The notes under the pieces: generated by a model
Databases searched by the model: none
Told to the model about the DNA's origin: nothing
What the model saw: the letters and a program-made list of their open reading frames with translations, nothing else
Position numbers and translations under genes: made by a program
Part shown: one piece after another, positions 8,674 through 18,054 of the stretch
Layout: each line of letters opens with the position of its first letter
Numbering within the stretch: position 1 is the first letter of the stretch
DNA from: Litoribacillus peritrichatus
GTDB taxonomy: Bacteria; Pseudomonadota; Gammaproteobacteria; Pseudomonadales; Litoribrevibacteraceae
Length of the DNA stretch: 64,000 nucleotides
Assembly: GCF_039537985.1 (NCBI RefSeq)
Contig: NZ_BAABBN010000017.1
Span: 124,001-188,000, forward strand
Direction of reading: 5' to 3'

Positions 8674-11211
8674 TTAAACCTCAACGACGGATTGTGCAGT
8701 GACGTTAGTATCGATCTTAGTTTTCACTTCGCTGTATAAATCAACTTCAACTTCTGGAACTGATAGCGAAGCAATTAATGCGTATCTAGCTTTAGAGTTG
8801 AAACGCTCATGTGCTGTTCTAGTTTTCCACCAGCCGTTGGATGGATAAATGGCAATTTGTCCTTTTGCTGCAAGATCTGCTGCACTACCTCGCCATACAT
8901 CTTTATGAATTGATCCTCTATGGCGCTGCTGTGTACCAAGAAGCCAATTGCTACTATTGTCTAAAGAATCAGACTTTTCGCCCTCTGCTTTGGCATTGAT
9001 GCGTTTCATAAATTCTTTGTCTGATTCCCCGTGATGCTTAACATCAAATCTCAGTTGATGGCTGGCATAGGTGTATTTATTTAACGTGTTTTTGCTAGAA
9101 GGATTTGGTTCAACAAAATACGACAGGGTTATTGTTAACTCAACATCAGCCTCTCCGATTTTCAATAGCTCTTCAATAGGCCAAGGAAGATCATGTAAAT
9201 GCATATCTTTGGTTATAATTCTCCCCCCTTGAGCCTTTAGGTAAGGCTGCATCTCATCCTGAATTACAAGTGAAAGCGAATTATTTGCACTATTTAAAGC
9301 CTTTTCCAAGTTCGGCACACCAAAGCCGACTTTGCGAACTAGCTTAGCCATATCAGACTTCTTAATATTATCGTCATTATGAGAGGCAGAAATAAGAGAA
9401 TACATTTCATCAGTCCAATTAGCTGAATGAACTGTTAATGCTCTTACTGTTTCTGGCCATAACTCAGGATATTTGGACTTTATTTGAGCAGTAAACCTAG
9501 CTGCTAATGCTGTGGCTGCGCTTGTTGCATGTGAGCACTGAAAATACCGTTGAGAGAACTCATGGTTGGTTGTGAGTAGATGAAGGTCAGGCATACCAAA
9601 CCAACCAACGTGATCTTGCCCTACATTTCCTCCTTCAAATACCACTTCTGGTTTGATAGGAGCATTTTTTCTGTCCCATTCAAGAGAAGTTGTTGAGTAG
9701 GGAGAAATTCCTCCTCTTGGTGCTACGGACTGGTAATCACACTCTTCTGTAATTACATCTTTTTCCGTATATGCTCCAACGGTAAGTACATTCCAAGCTT
9801 GAGCAGGGTCATGAACATCGCTTGAGTAATTTATTTCAGGGTATGGAACATCGCCTACAGGGGATGTATTACCAGCACAAACTGTAAATAGTCTTGGATA
9901 TTCCCCTTCGCCTAGAAAATCTACAGCAAGTATATCCAAGGCACTCGACCAAGATGACGGTCTTCCTCTGTCAGTGCCTTTACCAGATGAAAGTGACATT
10001 GAGTAAACTCTAGACCGCTCAGGTTTATAGTTTTCAATTTCAGATATTGCGTATTCAGTAACCAAACCTAAAGGTTTTCCTTGGTTATCACCGTCAAACC
10101 TTAATGTCTTCACTGATTCTAAGCTATGTGTGACGGTTGTTATATCTGTTGAACTTAAAGAATCAGTTAAATCTCCCCACATTGCTAGTCCAGCCATCTC
10201 TGTACCATGCCCCATTGTGTCTGTAGGGTCGTTATCTTCGGTAATGGTTCTCTGGTCGCTTAAGCTAGCAAATGGCGCAAGTAATGGGTGTTCAACATTA
10301 ACCCCGGAATCAATAATGCACACATACGGTGAATTTTCTGAGATAGAGTGATTTAGCCGTTGAAGTAATTCATCTGACCACTCTATTTGTTCTTTAGGCT
10401 CCATAGCATCAAAGAATTCAGCAGTAACTTTTGGAAAGCGAATTTCAGAGACACGGAAAAGTAAATCGGTGTTTTCTTCAAGTTGCTTTTGACTCGCTTT
10501 TACCTGTATGACTGTATGCTCAGGGAATCGTAGCTTGTGATCTGATACTTCTATCTCTGCAATCTGAGCTAATTGCTTAAAATCTGAAATGATCTCATTG
10601 TAGTAATTGTGGGTCTGTCGGCTTTTTCTCGGAGTGGCTATCCATACTTCCCACCAAATTTTAGATTCTTTATCTTTAGGAAGGTAGGTGTCGTCATCTG
10701 CCCAAATGGCATAAAAGGTTGCACTGCGAATTGAAGTAATAGAGTCTATCAGTTTCCTGTGATCAGCAGCATCGCCATTGGGCTTCCTCTTAAAATTTAA
10801 GTAGTCAGTTAACTTATTTTGATAAAAGTTCAATTTTTCATCTGGAACAAAGGCTGTCGCAATTGTTGCTTGCTGCCCATCTTTATCAACAGTTTTTATA
10901 TTGTGCAATATGATCCCTTGAGGATCATTTGCAAGGCTTTGTGCTGCCATTTCAACATCAGGAAAGCTTTCAAATTCAACTTGAATTCCAGTGCCCATTT
11001 TAAGGTCTTTTGAATGAACACGTTGTTTTAGGGAGGCTAAATGGCCTGCAACGCGCTGGATGTCTTGGCGGAGTTTATTGCTGTGTGTGGCTCTGTCTCT
11101 TGCTGGAACTTCTGTAGGAGTACCACCACCTCCGTTAGGTGATGTGAATTCATGGGCGCTGGCGTATGAGTTGAAGAAGAAATGGGGTTTGTTGTATTTA
11201 TTTTCAGCCAT
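8674..11211 (-). CDS. ietS: Subtilisin-like serine protease, IetS-type
   Basis: S8-family peptidase of 845 aa with all catalytic residues in order: D301 (IIDSG), H335 (GHGTEMAG) and S564 (SHATSAATA), plus the oxyanion Asn in CAGNTSP. There is no signal peptide, so it should act in the cytoplasm, and a long N-terminal region of about 290 residues precedes the protease domain. It follows the AAA ATPase gene by about 9 bp. The ATPase-plus-subtilase pair matches IetAS, described on the Ti plasmid as a serine-protease/AAA-ATPase toxin-antitoxin system and later listed among phage-defence systems. In that model IetS is the toxic effector held in check by IetA. Confidence 0.85.
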   Translation of the reverse strand: MAENKYNKPHFFFNSYASAHEFTSPNGGGGTPTEVPARDRATHSNKLRQDIQRVAGHLASLKQRVHSKDLKMGTGIQVEFESFPDVEMAAQSLANDPQGIILHNIKTVDKDGQQATIATAFVPDEKLNFYQNKLTDYLNFKRKPNGDAADHRKLIDSITSIRSATFYAIWADDDTYLPKDKESKIWWEVWIATPRKSRQTHNYYNEIISDFKQLAQIAEIEVSDHKLRFPEHTVIQVKASQKQLEENTDLLFRVSEIRFPKVTAEFFDAMEPKEQIEWSDELLQRLNHSISENSPYVCIIDSGVNVEHPLLAPFASLSDQRTITEDNDPTDTMGHGTEMAGLAMWGDLTDSLSSTDITTVTHSLESVKTLRFDGDNQGKPLGLVTEYAISEIENYKPERSRVYSMSLSSGKGTDRGRPSSWSSALDILAVDFLGEGEYPRLFTVCAGNTSPVGDVPYPEINYSSDVHDPAQAWNVLTVGAYTEKDVITEECDYQSVAPRGGISPYSTTSLEWDRKNAPIKPEVVFEGGNVGQDHVGWFGMPDLHLLTTNHEFSQRYFQCSHATSAATALAARFTAQIKSKYPELWPETVRALTVHSANWTDEMYSLISASHNDDNIKKSDMAKLVRKVGFGVPNLEKALNSANNSLSLVIQDEMQPYLKAQGGRIITKDMHLHDLPWPIEELLKIGEADVELTITLSYFVEPNPSSKNTLNKYTYASHQLRFDVKHHGESDKEFMKRINAKAEGEKSDSLDNSSNWLLGTQQRHRGSIHKDVWRGSAADLAAKGQIAIYPSNGWWKTRTAHERFNSKARYALIASLSVPEVEVDLYSEVKTKIDTNVTAQSVVEV

Positions 11212-11220
11212 TCAGAATAT

Positions 11221-12201
11221 TTACTCCGTAAAATGTTGGCTAATGTCTTTTCTTTCTTCAATAGCCTGCTGAAGCATCCCGATAGTGATTGACCTGCGAT
11301 CGTGTATTAGCATCTCTTTAATTGAGTCATTGGCCGCTAGTGTGATTTCAGCGTTGCTGAGCCCTTTAGCTATACTCGGAAGCTTTTTCCATGAAAAATT
11401 CTTTGCTACATAAGGATGCAGTCGAGTTCTAAAGAGTCGAATAATTTCGTCTTCAGAAGGAAGCTGATACCTAATTACGTCATCAAAACGTCTGAATAAG
11501 GCATGATCGAGAGCTTCTATATGGTTGGTAGCACAAACTATAACGCTATTAGAATCGTCTTGCTCTATCATTTGTAAAAAGCTATTCAGGATACGTCTAG
11601 CTTCGCCTACATCATTACTAGATCCTCTATGCGAACCAAGGGCATCAAACTCATCGAAGAAGTAGACTCCTCTAACTTCCCGGATGGTATCAAATATCTG
11701 TCGTAGCTTCGCTGAAGATTCGCCAAGATATTTGGTAATTACCGCATCAAGTCTTACTTCAAATAATGGAAAATTAAGTTCGCCTGCTAAGACTGAAGCT
11801 GTAAAGGTTTTCCCTGTTCCCGGTTTCCCTGCCAGTAATAGTTTCCTGCGAGGTGATAACCCGTGATTTTTTAAGGTGGTAAGGTGTTTCTGTTCTTTAA
11901 CTAAGCGTTCAAGCTGTTCTATCACAGCTGGAGCAACAATCAAGTCAGTGAATCTTAATTTGGGATGGCTTGTACTTAACAAGCCTGAAGAGTCTTTTAC
12001 GCTATTAGCAATCGAAACAGGTAGATTATTTGTACTATTTTTCTTGGCTTTTTCTACTAGCTTTTTTAGTTCTTGAGCTAGTTTTCCATGACCATTTCTG
12101 GCTTCATGAGCTGCAACCTGAAGGGCAACAGATAAAAACCTATCGTCATCCTTGTCGATATGAGATTGCATAAGTGCTTTGATATGGGTAGAGCTAGCCA
12201 T
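11221..12201 (-). CDS. ietA: AAA+ ATPase, IetA-type
   Basis: AAA+ ATPase of about 326 aa related to FtsH/26S-type modules. Walker A is GKPGTGKT at about residues 125-132, Walker B is FFDEFD (D183-E184), and a sensor/arginine-finger stretch CATNHIEALDHALFRRFDD follows. The first roughly 75 residues form a helical N-terminal domain. I use the ATG at 12201; a TTG at 12267 would add 22 residues. It is the first gene of the pair with the subtilase and is expected to be the antitoxin or regulator. A perfect palindrome sits about 100 bp upstream. Confidence 0.85.
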   Translation of the reverse strand: MASSTHIKALMQSHIDKDDDRFLSVALQVAAHEARNGHGKLAQELKKLVEKAKKNSTNNLPVSIANSVKDSSGLLSTSHPKLRFTDLIVAPAVIEQLERLVKEQKHLTTLKNHGLSPRRKLLLAGKPGTGKTFTASVLAGELNFPLFEVRLDAVITKYLGESSAKLRQIFDTIREVRGVYFFDEFDALGSHRGSSNDVGEARRILNSFLQMIEQDDSNSVIVCATNHIEALDHALFRRFDDVIRYQLPSEDEIIRLFRTRLHPYVAKNFSWKKLPSIAKGLSNAEITLAANDSIKEMLIHDRRSITIGMLQQAIEERKDISQHFTE

Positions 12202-12297
12202 GACTATATTCACTAGAAGTTGATAATAAAAGAATACATGAGATAGCTTTTTAATTCTATCTGCCAAAGTGATGGGTGCAACTGGTTTAAATCTCTA

Positions 12298-12319
12298 TAA
12301 ATGGGTTTAAACCCATTTA
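12298..12319. promoter_or_regulatory. 22-bp perfect palindrome upstream of ietA
   Basis: Each half-site reads TAAATGGGTTT, with the axis between 12308 and 12309. A degenerate half-site (GGTTTAAAT) lies about 12 bp closer to ietA. The position, roughly 97 bp before the ietA ATG, suits an operator for control of the ATPase/protease operon. A TATAGA -10-like box on the minus strand borders it. The binding protein is unknown. Confidence 0.55.
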
Positions 12320-12349
12320 ATCTTTTCATATTTCCTTTTGTCTCTTTTT

Positions 12350-12778
12350 CTAAAACGCAGCGCAGACGCCCACCATTTGCAGCGGGTTATTTAGACAATA
12401 ACGGCCAATTTGCTCTCGCCAACTGTCGCTGCTGTCTTGTTGGGTAAGCCCTTCGAAGAGGTGCTTGGTTTGTAGCACCATGCGCGGGCTATTTGGGTCA
12501 AAGGTGGTACGCGGATGTACATAGGCGCTGTGGTGCCAGCCGATGCCGTTCACGCTAAAAGCTTTTTGAGTGGCCAGCTCGCTCATTTGTTGAATCAATA
12601 GCGAGAGTAACTGCTACGCTTTGATGTTGTTGGAGCTCGGAAATTCACCGTTAGCCATCAAGGCATAAATGTTACTGAGACTAAAGCCTGTTTTCACTTT
12701 AACTTCGGGCAAACGCAAAATGCGCTGCTGACGAGCTGGGTTTGTTGGTGTTGCGGGTGATTGTTTGGTTGGGTTCAT
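12350..12778 (-). pseudogene. alpA-DUF927 fusion pseudogene (second module copy)
   Basis: One frame runs from ATG 12778 to a stop at 12350. Its first 48 codons match AlpA (LRLPEVKVKTGFSLSNIYAL, then NGEFP). It then joins directly to DUF927 sequence corresponding to about residue 107 onward (QLLSLLIQQMSELATQKAF). The deletion removes the end of AlpA and the start of DUF927 and keeps frame, but a TAG at 12614-12616 (codon 55) interrupts it where the intact copy has Arg. The DUF927 part ends at VGVCAA, before the P-loop, at the border with the ietAS segment. Confidence 0.85.
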
Positions 12779-13025
12779 CGTTTGTTTCCTCACTAATCTG
12801 TTAAGTTCAGTTAGGAGTTTGCCAGTACTAAACGGACACAGTAGGCAGATACATGCCCATATCTTGCAGCTTTCTGAGGGTATCAGTAATCACCTGCCCC
12901 AAATACCCAAGGGGTAAGTGTCAAAAGCCACCTAAAAATGGGAAAGCCTTGTCCAACAAGCAGGTATCCGCAAAGAAGAAAGAGAGTTGTTGAGGGACTG
13001 TTTTATACTCGATCAGAACGTCATT
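12779..13025. other. Intergenic region of the second module copy
   Basis: Homologous to 6169-6453. The stretch to about 12890 is highly conserved relative to the first copy. Beyond this the two copies share blocks such as CTGCCCCAAA and GGGAAAG with small insertions. No gene is seen. Confidence 0.5.
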
Positions 13026-13081
13026 ACACTTTTATGCGCATAAAAATGTAAAATCATACACTTTTCTGCGCGTAAAAGTGT
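13026..13081 (+). promoter_or_regulatory. Twin palindromic operators, second copy
   Basis: Two 24-bp palindromes at 13026-13049 and 13058-13081, again with centres 32 bp apart. The left box is closer to perfect symmetry (ATGCGCAT core) than in the first copy. Conservation of both boxes and of their spacing while neighbouring bases diverged supports a binding function. Confidence 0.7.
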
Positions 13082-13126
13082 AAAGTTGGTTGTAGTATAG
13101 GCCGTTAACAATCTTAATTGCGGGAA

Positions 13127-14461
13127 ATGACAATGCAGCGCAACTTACTCAACGCCCTAATTGCATGGAAAAACCAACCTGTGCGCTAGCCATTATTGAT
13201 TGATGGTGCAAGGCAAACGGGTAAAACCTATCTGCTGCAGGAGTTGTTTGGTAAAACCTTTGCCAATATCCTTCGTATCGACTTTCTTGAAAATCCCGCC
13301 TACAAAGAAGCATTCGATGGCGCACTGTCACCCGACGAACTATTAATGAACATTGAGCTTTTGACCAATCAGGCGTTCAACCCAGAAACCGATCTGCTGA
13401 TATTAGATGAAATTGGCGAATGTGAACGTGCCGTGACTTCGCTTAAGTATTTTGCCGAAAAAGCAGCGTCCTATTTTGTCGCGGCCAGCGGTTCGAATAT
13501 TGGTTTACTCAACACCTTCCCTGTGGGCAAGGTAGAACAATACAATTTACGACCTCTGTCCTTTCAAGAATTTATTTACGCATCAAACGAGCAAGCACTG
13601 ATCAAAGCATTTGATAGTCAGGCAAGCACACCGGCAGTGCACACTAAATTGATGGATAAACTAACAGACTACTTTTTTACCGGTGGTATGCCGGAAGCCG
13701 TTTCTGCTTGGTATCAGTTCAAAGATTCAAGCATTTTAGAGCGTGTTGAAAGAGTCACTAAAATTCATGCTGATTTAGTTGAAGGTTATCGCCGCGACTT
13801 TGGCAAGTACGCAGGCAAGGTCGATGCAACACTGATTGAGTCGGTGTTTAATAGCATTCCAGCACAGCTATCACTTGTCAGCGATGAGTCCGTTAAACGC
13901 TTTAAATTTAAACATGTGCATGAGCGTAAATCTCGTTATAGCGATTTTGAGACCGCTATCCATTGGCTTAACTGTTGCCGCTTAGCCTTGCCAAACTACC
14001 CTATTAAAGGGATGCCGAAATCGCCTCTGGCGGCCAATAAAAAAGATAACATGGTTAAGCTGTTTATGTTTGATGTGGGCCTGCTCAATCATATGCTAGG
14101 CAGTAGTTATAAAGAGATTAAGCAACAAAACTATGATCTATCTGTTTATAACTACAAAGGCTATGTGGCAGAAAACTTTGTGCAGCAAGAACTCACCGCC
14201 ATTGGCGTTGACCCAAGTTATTCGTGGAATGACGCACGGGCCGAAATCGAATTTATTTTGGCAACAGATGAAGGAAATATCGTTCCTGTTGAAGTCAAAA
14301 GTGGCAAGCGTACAAGAGCAAAATCGCTGGCATCCTACGTTGAAAAATGTGCCCCAAGTAAAACCTTTAAGTTAACTGGCACACAAGGCTCATCAGCGTT
14401 AGAACAAACCAATATCGTGATGCCTTTGTATTTCACTCGGTATTTGCCTTCAAAGTGGTAG
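13127..14461 (+). pseudogene. AAA/DUF4143 ATPase, second copy with nonsense codon
   Basis: Nearly identical in sequence to the ATPase at 6562-7875, but the Lys codon AAG of the first copy is TAG here (13187-13189, codon 21 from ATG 13127). The rest of the frame is intact to 14461 and keeps Walker A (GARQTGKT), Walker B and the C-terminal VEVKSG region. A TTG at 13196 could restart translation just before the Walker A motif, giving 421 aa, though no good ribosome binding site is visible. A 5-residue insertion (near DLSVYN) distinguishes it from copy one. Most likely a recent pseudogene, or a shortened but still expressed variant. Confidence 0.75.
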
Positions 14462-14532
14462 CCAGCGCTTTCAGAAAAAGCGTTCGAGCCGATAGTGCTG
14501 AGTGAGCAGATGAGTGATAACTTAACCTATCT

Positions 14533-14865
14533 CTACAAATCAGAATTTACAGCAGAGCTGGCAGCCAACGCCGTGTGGTCATATTCCCCCATGGCGTTTT
14601 TCAATAGTTGAAAAGATGTCTGAATCTCAGATAACCGGGTTGCTATGTTCATTCGGTAGAAGTTTTCGTTAGGTTCCCCAAACCAGGTGCCAGGCGTAAG
14701 CCCCACTTTTGCCTGATCAACCAGTAACGTTTTCAGGTTGTCTTGTGATAGCTCCGGTTCTGTGAAATCCACCCAGACCTGATTGGTATCTTCGGGTTTA
14801 TACGCTTTACTTTGCGGGATGCTTTCTTCGAGGAACTCGATGATCCAGGGCCATGGAGCTGACGG
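14533..14865 (-). pseudogene. C-terminal remnant of a PatB/MalY-type aminotransferase
   Basis: About 110 codons read PWPWIIEFLEESIPQ, then a segment with WVDFTEPELSQDN and PGTWFGEPNENFYRMNIAT, the C-terminal pattern of class I/II PLP aminotransferases of the PatB (cystathionine beta-lyase) branch (PG-x-WFG-x(5)-FxRMNIA). The PLP-binding lysine and the first two thirds of the protein are absent. It is bounded on the upstream side by the Fic remnant. The gene was therefore truncated by rearrangement in the island. Confidence 0.6.
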
Positions 14866-14918
14866 TTGCTTTGATTGGGTTGAATGATTCGTTGTTAACC
14901 TGTTTCATTCTAATGAGC

Positions 14919-15417
14919 TTAGTCGTTGGTAATCAGCAGCTTGCATAATGGTTCGTTAATGTAATAGTTGGCTCGTCCCACTTTTTGTTTCGCTAAAAAA
15001 CCATTTTCGACCAGTTGTTCTAAATACTTAGTAGCAGTAATGCGCGTCACACCTAATTCTTCCACTAAGAAGTCAATTTTGGTGTAGGGATGGTTAAACA
15101 AGTTATTGAGTAAATCCTTGCTTTAAAGCAAACGCGTAATTTTGTACTTCTTTGGTGGCTGGGTTGGTTATGGCTTCTTCAAATGAGCTGGCTCTGTAGA
15201 GTTCATCGTGCGTGGTGACAATGTTTTCAACTTCTGAACTGTCTTTTGCTTCTTGTAATGCCAGCGTATTGATTAAAATCGCCTCGTTGGGAATACTCGC
15301 AGCTACACCTTTGAGTTCGGCTAAATAACGATGCGCTTCGGCGGTTTTTTTTAGTACCGATCGGGTTTCCCACTGTTCAATATTGGGAAGAGGAAGTGGT
15401 GCAAGAGAGTCTGGCAT
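14919..15417 (-). pseudogene. Fic family protein with catalytic core deleted
   Basis: The first 104 codons (15417 to about 15106) match the N-terminal region of Fic-domain adenylyltransferases, including an S-x3-E-N inhibitory-type motif (SSEVEN). The last 65 codons (about 15120 to 14919) match the C-terminal winged-helix domain (TRITATKYLEQLVENGFL). They are in different frames and meet near 15115. The whole Fic core with HPFxxGNGR is missing, so an internal deletion of some 200 codons with a frameshift is inferred. No AMPylation activity can remain. Confidence 0.75.
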
Positions 15418-15471
15418 AGATAGATTTCACTCTTTTTTATACTTATGGGGTTTTATATGTATAAATTATTC

Positions 15472-15511
15472 GAAAAACTATACATGTTCCAGAGGGGATG
15501 TATAGTTTTTC
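15472..15511. promoter_or_regulatory. 14-bp inverted repeat upstream of the Fic remnant
   Basis: Arms GAAAAACTATACAT and ATGTATAGTTTTTC are perfectly complementary around a 12-bp spacer. It lies about 55 bp before the Fic start and could be an operator for the HTH-bearing Fic protein, or a hairpin left by a mobile element. The rest of 15418-15675 shows no gene. Confidence 0.5.
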
Positions 15512-15675
15512 CGTTTTTCTATATATTAAGCCTTTAAGCTACCCACAATTTTTAGACTTACAGCTTCAGTGTGCTCAGATTTCAACAGTTGTGACTCTTG
15601 GAGAAGCACTAGTAGCAGACGTGAAGGAGCAGGAAAGAGCCCCTTCTAAGGTTCCAATTATTTCATTTCGGCTTT

Positions 15676-15715
15676 AAAAACCGACTTTCGGGATACACTA
15701 ATATCCAGAGGTCGG
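15676..15715 (-). terminator. Terminator of the SEC-C gene
   Basis: On the minus strand CCGAC/GTCGG and inner GGATA/TATCC arms form a stem-loop followed by five T residues, starting about 25 bp after the SEC-C stop codon. Confidence 0.55.
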
Positions 15716-15737
15716 GCTTCTTAGGCGTGTTTACGCA

Positions 15738-16754
15738 TTAATTTTCGAACTGAAAGGTCTGTGTCAGTAACGGCTGTATGTCTGCCTTTGCCGGTAGACG
15801 TTCTTTGTTGAAAATACGTTTAGGATTAACAGTAACGAAACCCCAGAATTGCAAAAATCGCTCAACAAAGCGGGATCTAATAAGCGTTTTGAGCGTCTCC
15901 TGTGGTGTGAAGTAGTCATTTATGTCAAGTTGGCCAATGAGATCAGGGAAGGCAATGTTGACTTCCTCTGCTAACTGATCAATAGAGCTATGGCTTTGCA
16001 GGCGCCAGAGCATAAACAGCCAGAAAGTTCGCAGGTCAACATTGTCATCCATACTGTCCAGGTAGCTCCAGTTGTATCTGGAAACTGCCGCCTCAAGCAT
16101 GGGTAAGAAGAAGGCTTTTAAACCATGGGTTTGGTATTGCTTCTGAGCGGCCTTTTTCACGTGAAAACGCCCGCTTTTGTGGTAAATAATACCGGCTATT
16201 TCAGCCAGGATTCGTGTGTAGTGCAGTGCGTTAAATTTATCTTCATTACTGCCGGCAAACTCGTTGAAACCGATGTGGATGCAGTATTGGCTCACGGCAA
16301 ATTCAGAGAGCAGATCACTGGCTTGTCTTACTACTTTAGTCGGAAGGTTACCTTTCGCGGTGGCTTTGAAAGAACCTTCTTGTTCTATGGCTTCATCAAG
16401 AATGATCGCCAGGTAGCGCATTACCGGGCTGGCGGATAAGTCCTCTGGTGTACTAATACTTACGTGGTTTAATTCTTGGAACGGAGCATACAACCAATTG
16501 GCCATTTGCGTAGGCGAAAGGCCAAAAAAATCCGGGTTAGGCCGGTCATTACGTTCACGCATCCGTTGTTCAGCCACCACATTGAGTTCATCAAGGGTCA
16601 GGTTGGGGTTCATGGCCACCGTTTGCTCAATGTCATCGAAGATTTCTGCATGTTGTTTTGATATTGAATCCATGCAACAGCGTTTGTACTTTTTACCGCT
16701 GCCGCATGGGCACGGATCATTTCGACCTGGTTTCATTCTGAGCTGCCCAGCCAT
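15738..16754 (-). CDS. SEC-C motif protein of unknown function
   Basis: Protein of 338 aa. Residues 10-27 carry the SEC-C zinc-binding motif [18 protein letters not shown] (CxC-x8-CC), here at the N terminus rather than at the C terminus as in SecA. The rest is a mostly helical region with no motif I recognise. SEC-C modules bind zinc and often mediate protein or ribosome contacts. An alternative start six codons in (Met7) would still keep the motif. It borders the core genome at gmk and is likely the last island gene. Confidence 0.7.
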   Translation of the reverse strand: MAGQLRMKPGRNDPCPCGSGKKYKRCCMDSISKQHAEIFDDIEQTVAMNPNLTLDELNVVAEQRMRERNDRPNPDFFGLSPTQMANWLYAPFQELNHVSISTPEDLSASPVMRYLAIILDEAIEQEGSFKATAKGNLPTKVVRQASDLLSEFAVSQYCIHIGFNEFAGSNEDKFNALHYTRILAEIAGIIYHKSGRFHVKKAAQKQYQTHGLKAFFLPMLEAAVSRYNWSYLDSMDDNVDLRTFWLFMLWRLQSHSSIDQLAEEVNIAFPDLIGQLDINDYFTPQETLKTLIRSRFVERFLQFWGFVTVNPKRIFNKERLPAKADIQPLLTQTFQFEN

Positions 16755-16903
16755 ATTTGAGAATTGTTCTGAACGATATTATATTTTTCAGGTTGTTTGT
16801 GCCAAAGTTTTGGTGTCTTGCTTGCTGGATTGAATATGGGCGCGAAGTCCGCTTCAAACTTATCCACAACCTGTTTTTTCTGTATCATGTCGCCCTTCAA
16901 TAA

Positions 16904-17587
<684 letters not shown>

Positions 17588-17686
17588 TCGCCAGATCCGG
17601 CGTTAAACGCTGGTATTCAGTAATCTGGTTAGCTAAAATGTCCGGTCATTTTTTGTATTTTGCTTATTGTTGGAGATTAACACGAC

Positions 17687-17905
17687 ATGGCTCGAGTAAC
17701 TGTTGAAGATTGTTTGGATCACGTAGATAACCGTTTTGAATTGGTCATGGTGGCGTCCAAGCGTGCTCGCCAGATTTCAACGGGCGGTAAAGAAGCTACT
17801 GTGCCTTGGGATAACGATAAGCCAACGGTTGTTGCTTTGCGTGAAATTGCTGAAGGAACAATGACGCCGGCGATGATCGAAGCGTCTGGCATGCGTTCAG
17901 AATAA
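17687..17905 (+). CDS. rpoZ: RNA polymerase omega subunit
   Basis: Small RNA polymerase subunit that helps assemble beta-prime and mediates a ppGpp-binding site. The N-terminal [20 protein letters not shown] and the RARQISTGG core match the family. At 72 aa it is shorter than the roughly 90 aa of enterobacterial omega, ending soon after the VALREIAEG helix. It is preceded by a GGAG ribosome binding site and followed by a strong terminator. Its place between gmk and spoT is standard. Confidence 0.95.
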   Translation: MARVTVEDCLDHVDNRFELVMVASKRARQISTGGKEATVPWDNDKPTVVALREIAEGTMTPAMIEASGMRSE

Positions 17906-17912
17906 TTTCGTT

Positions 17913-17946
17913 AAAAACGCCGACTCATTGAGTCGGCGTTTTTTTA
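17913..17946 (+). terminator. Rho-independent terminator after rpoZ
   Basis: Perfect stem AACGCCGACTC/GAGTCGGCGTT with a short loop, followed by a run of T residues. Confidence 0.9.
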
Positions 17947-18054
17947 TGCGTTCATCTTCTCTTTTGGTTGACGTGCTCAGTTAATCCAAGCATTCTCTTA
18001 CTCTAGGAAACAACTCAATACGTTAACGAATCATATCGCTTAAAGGTCTTAAGA

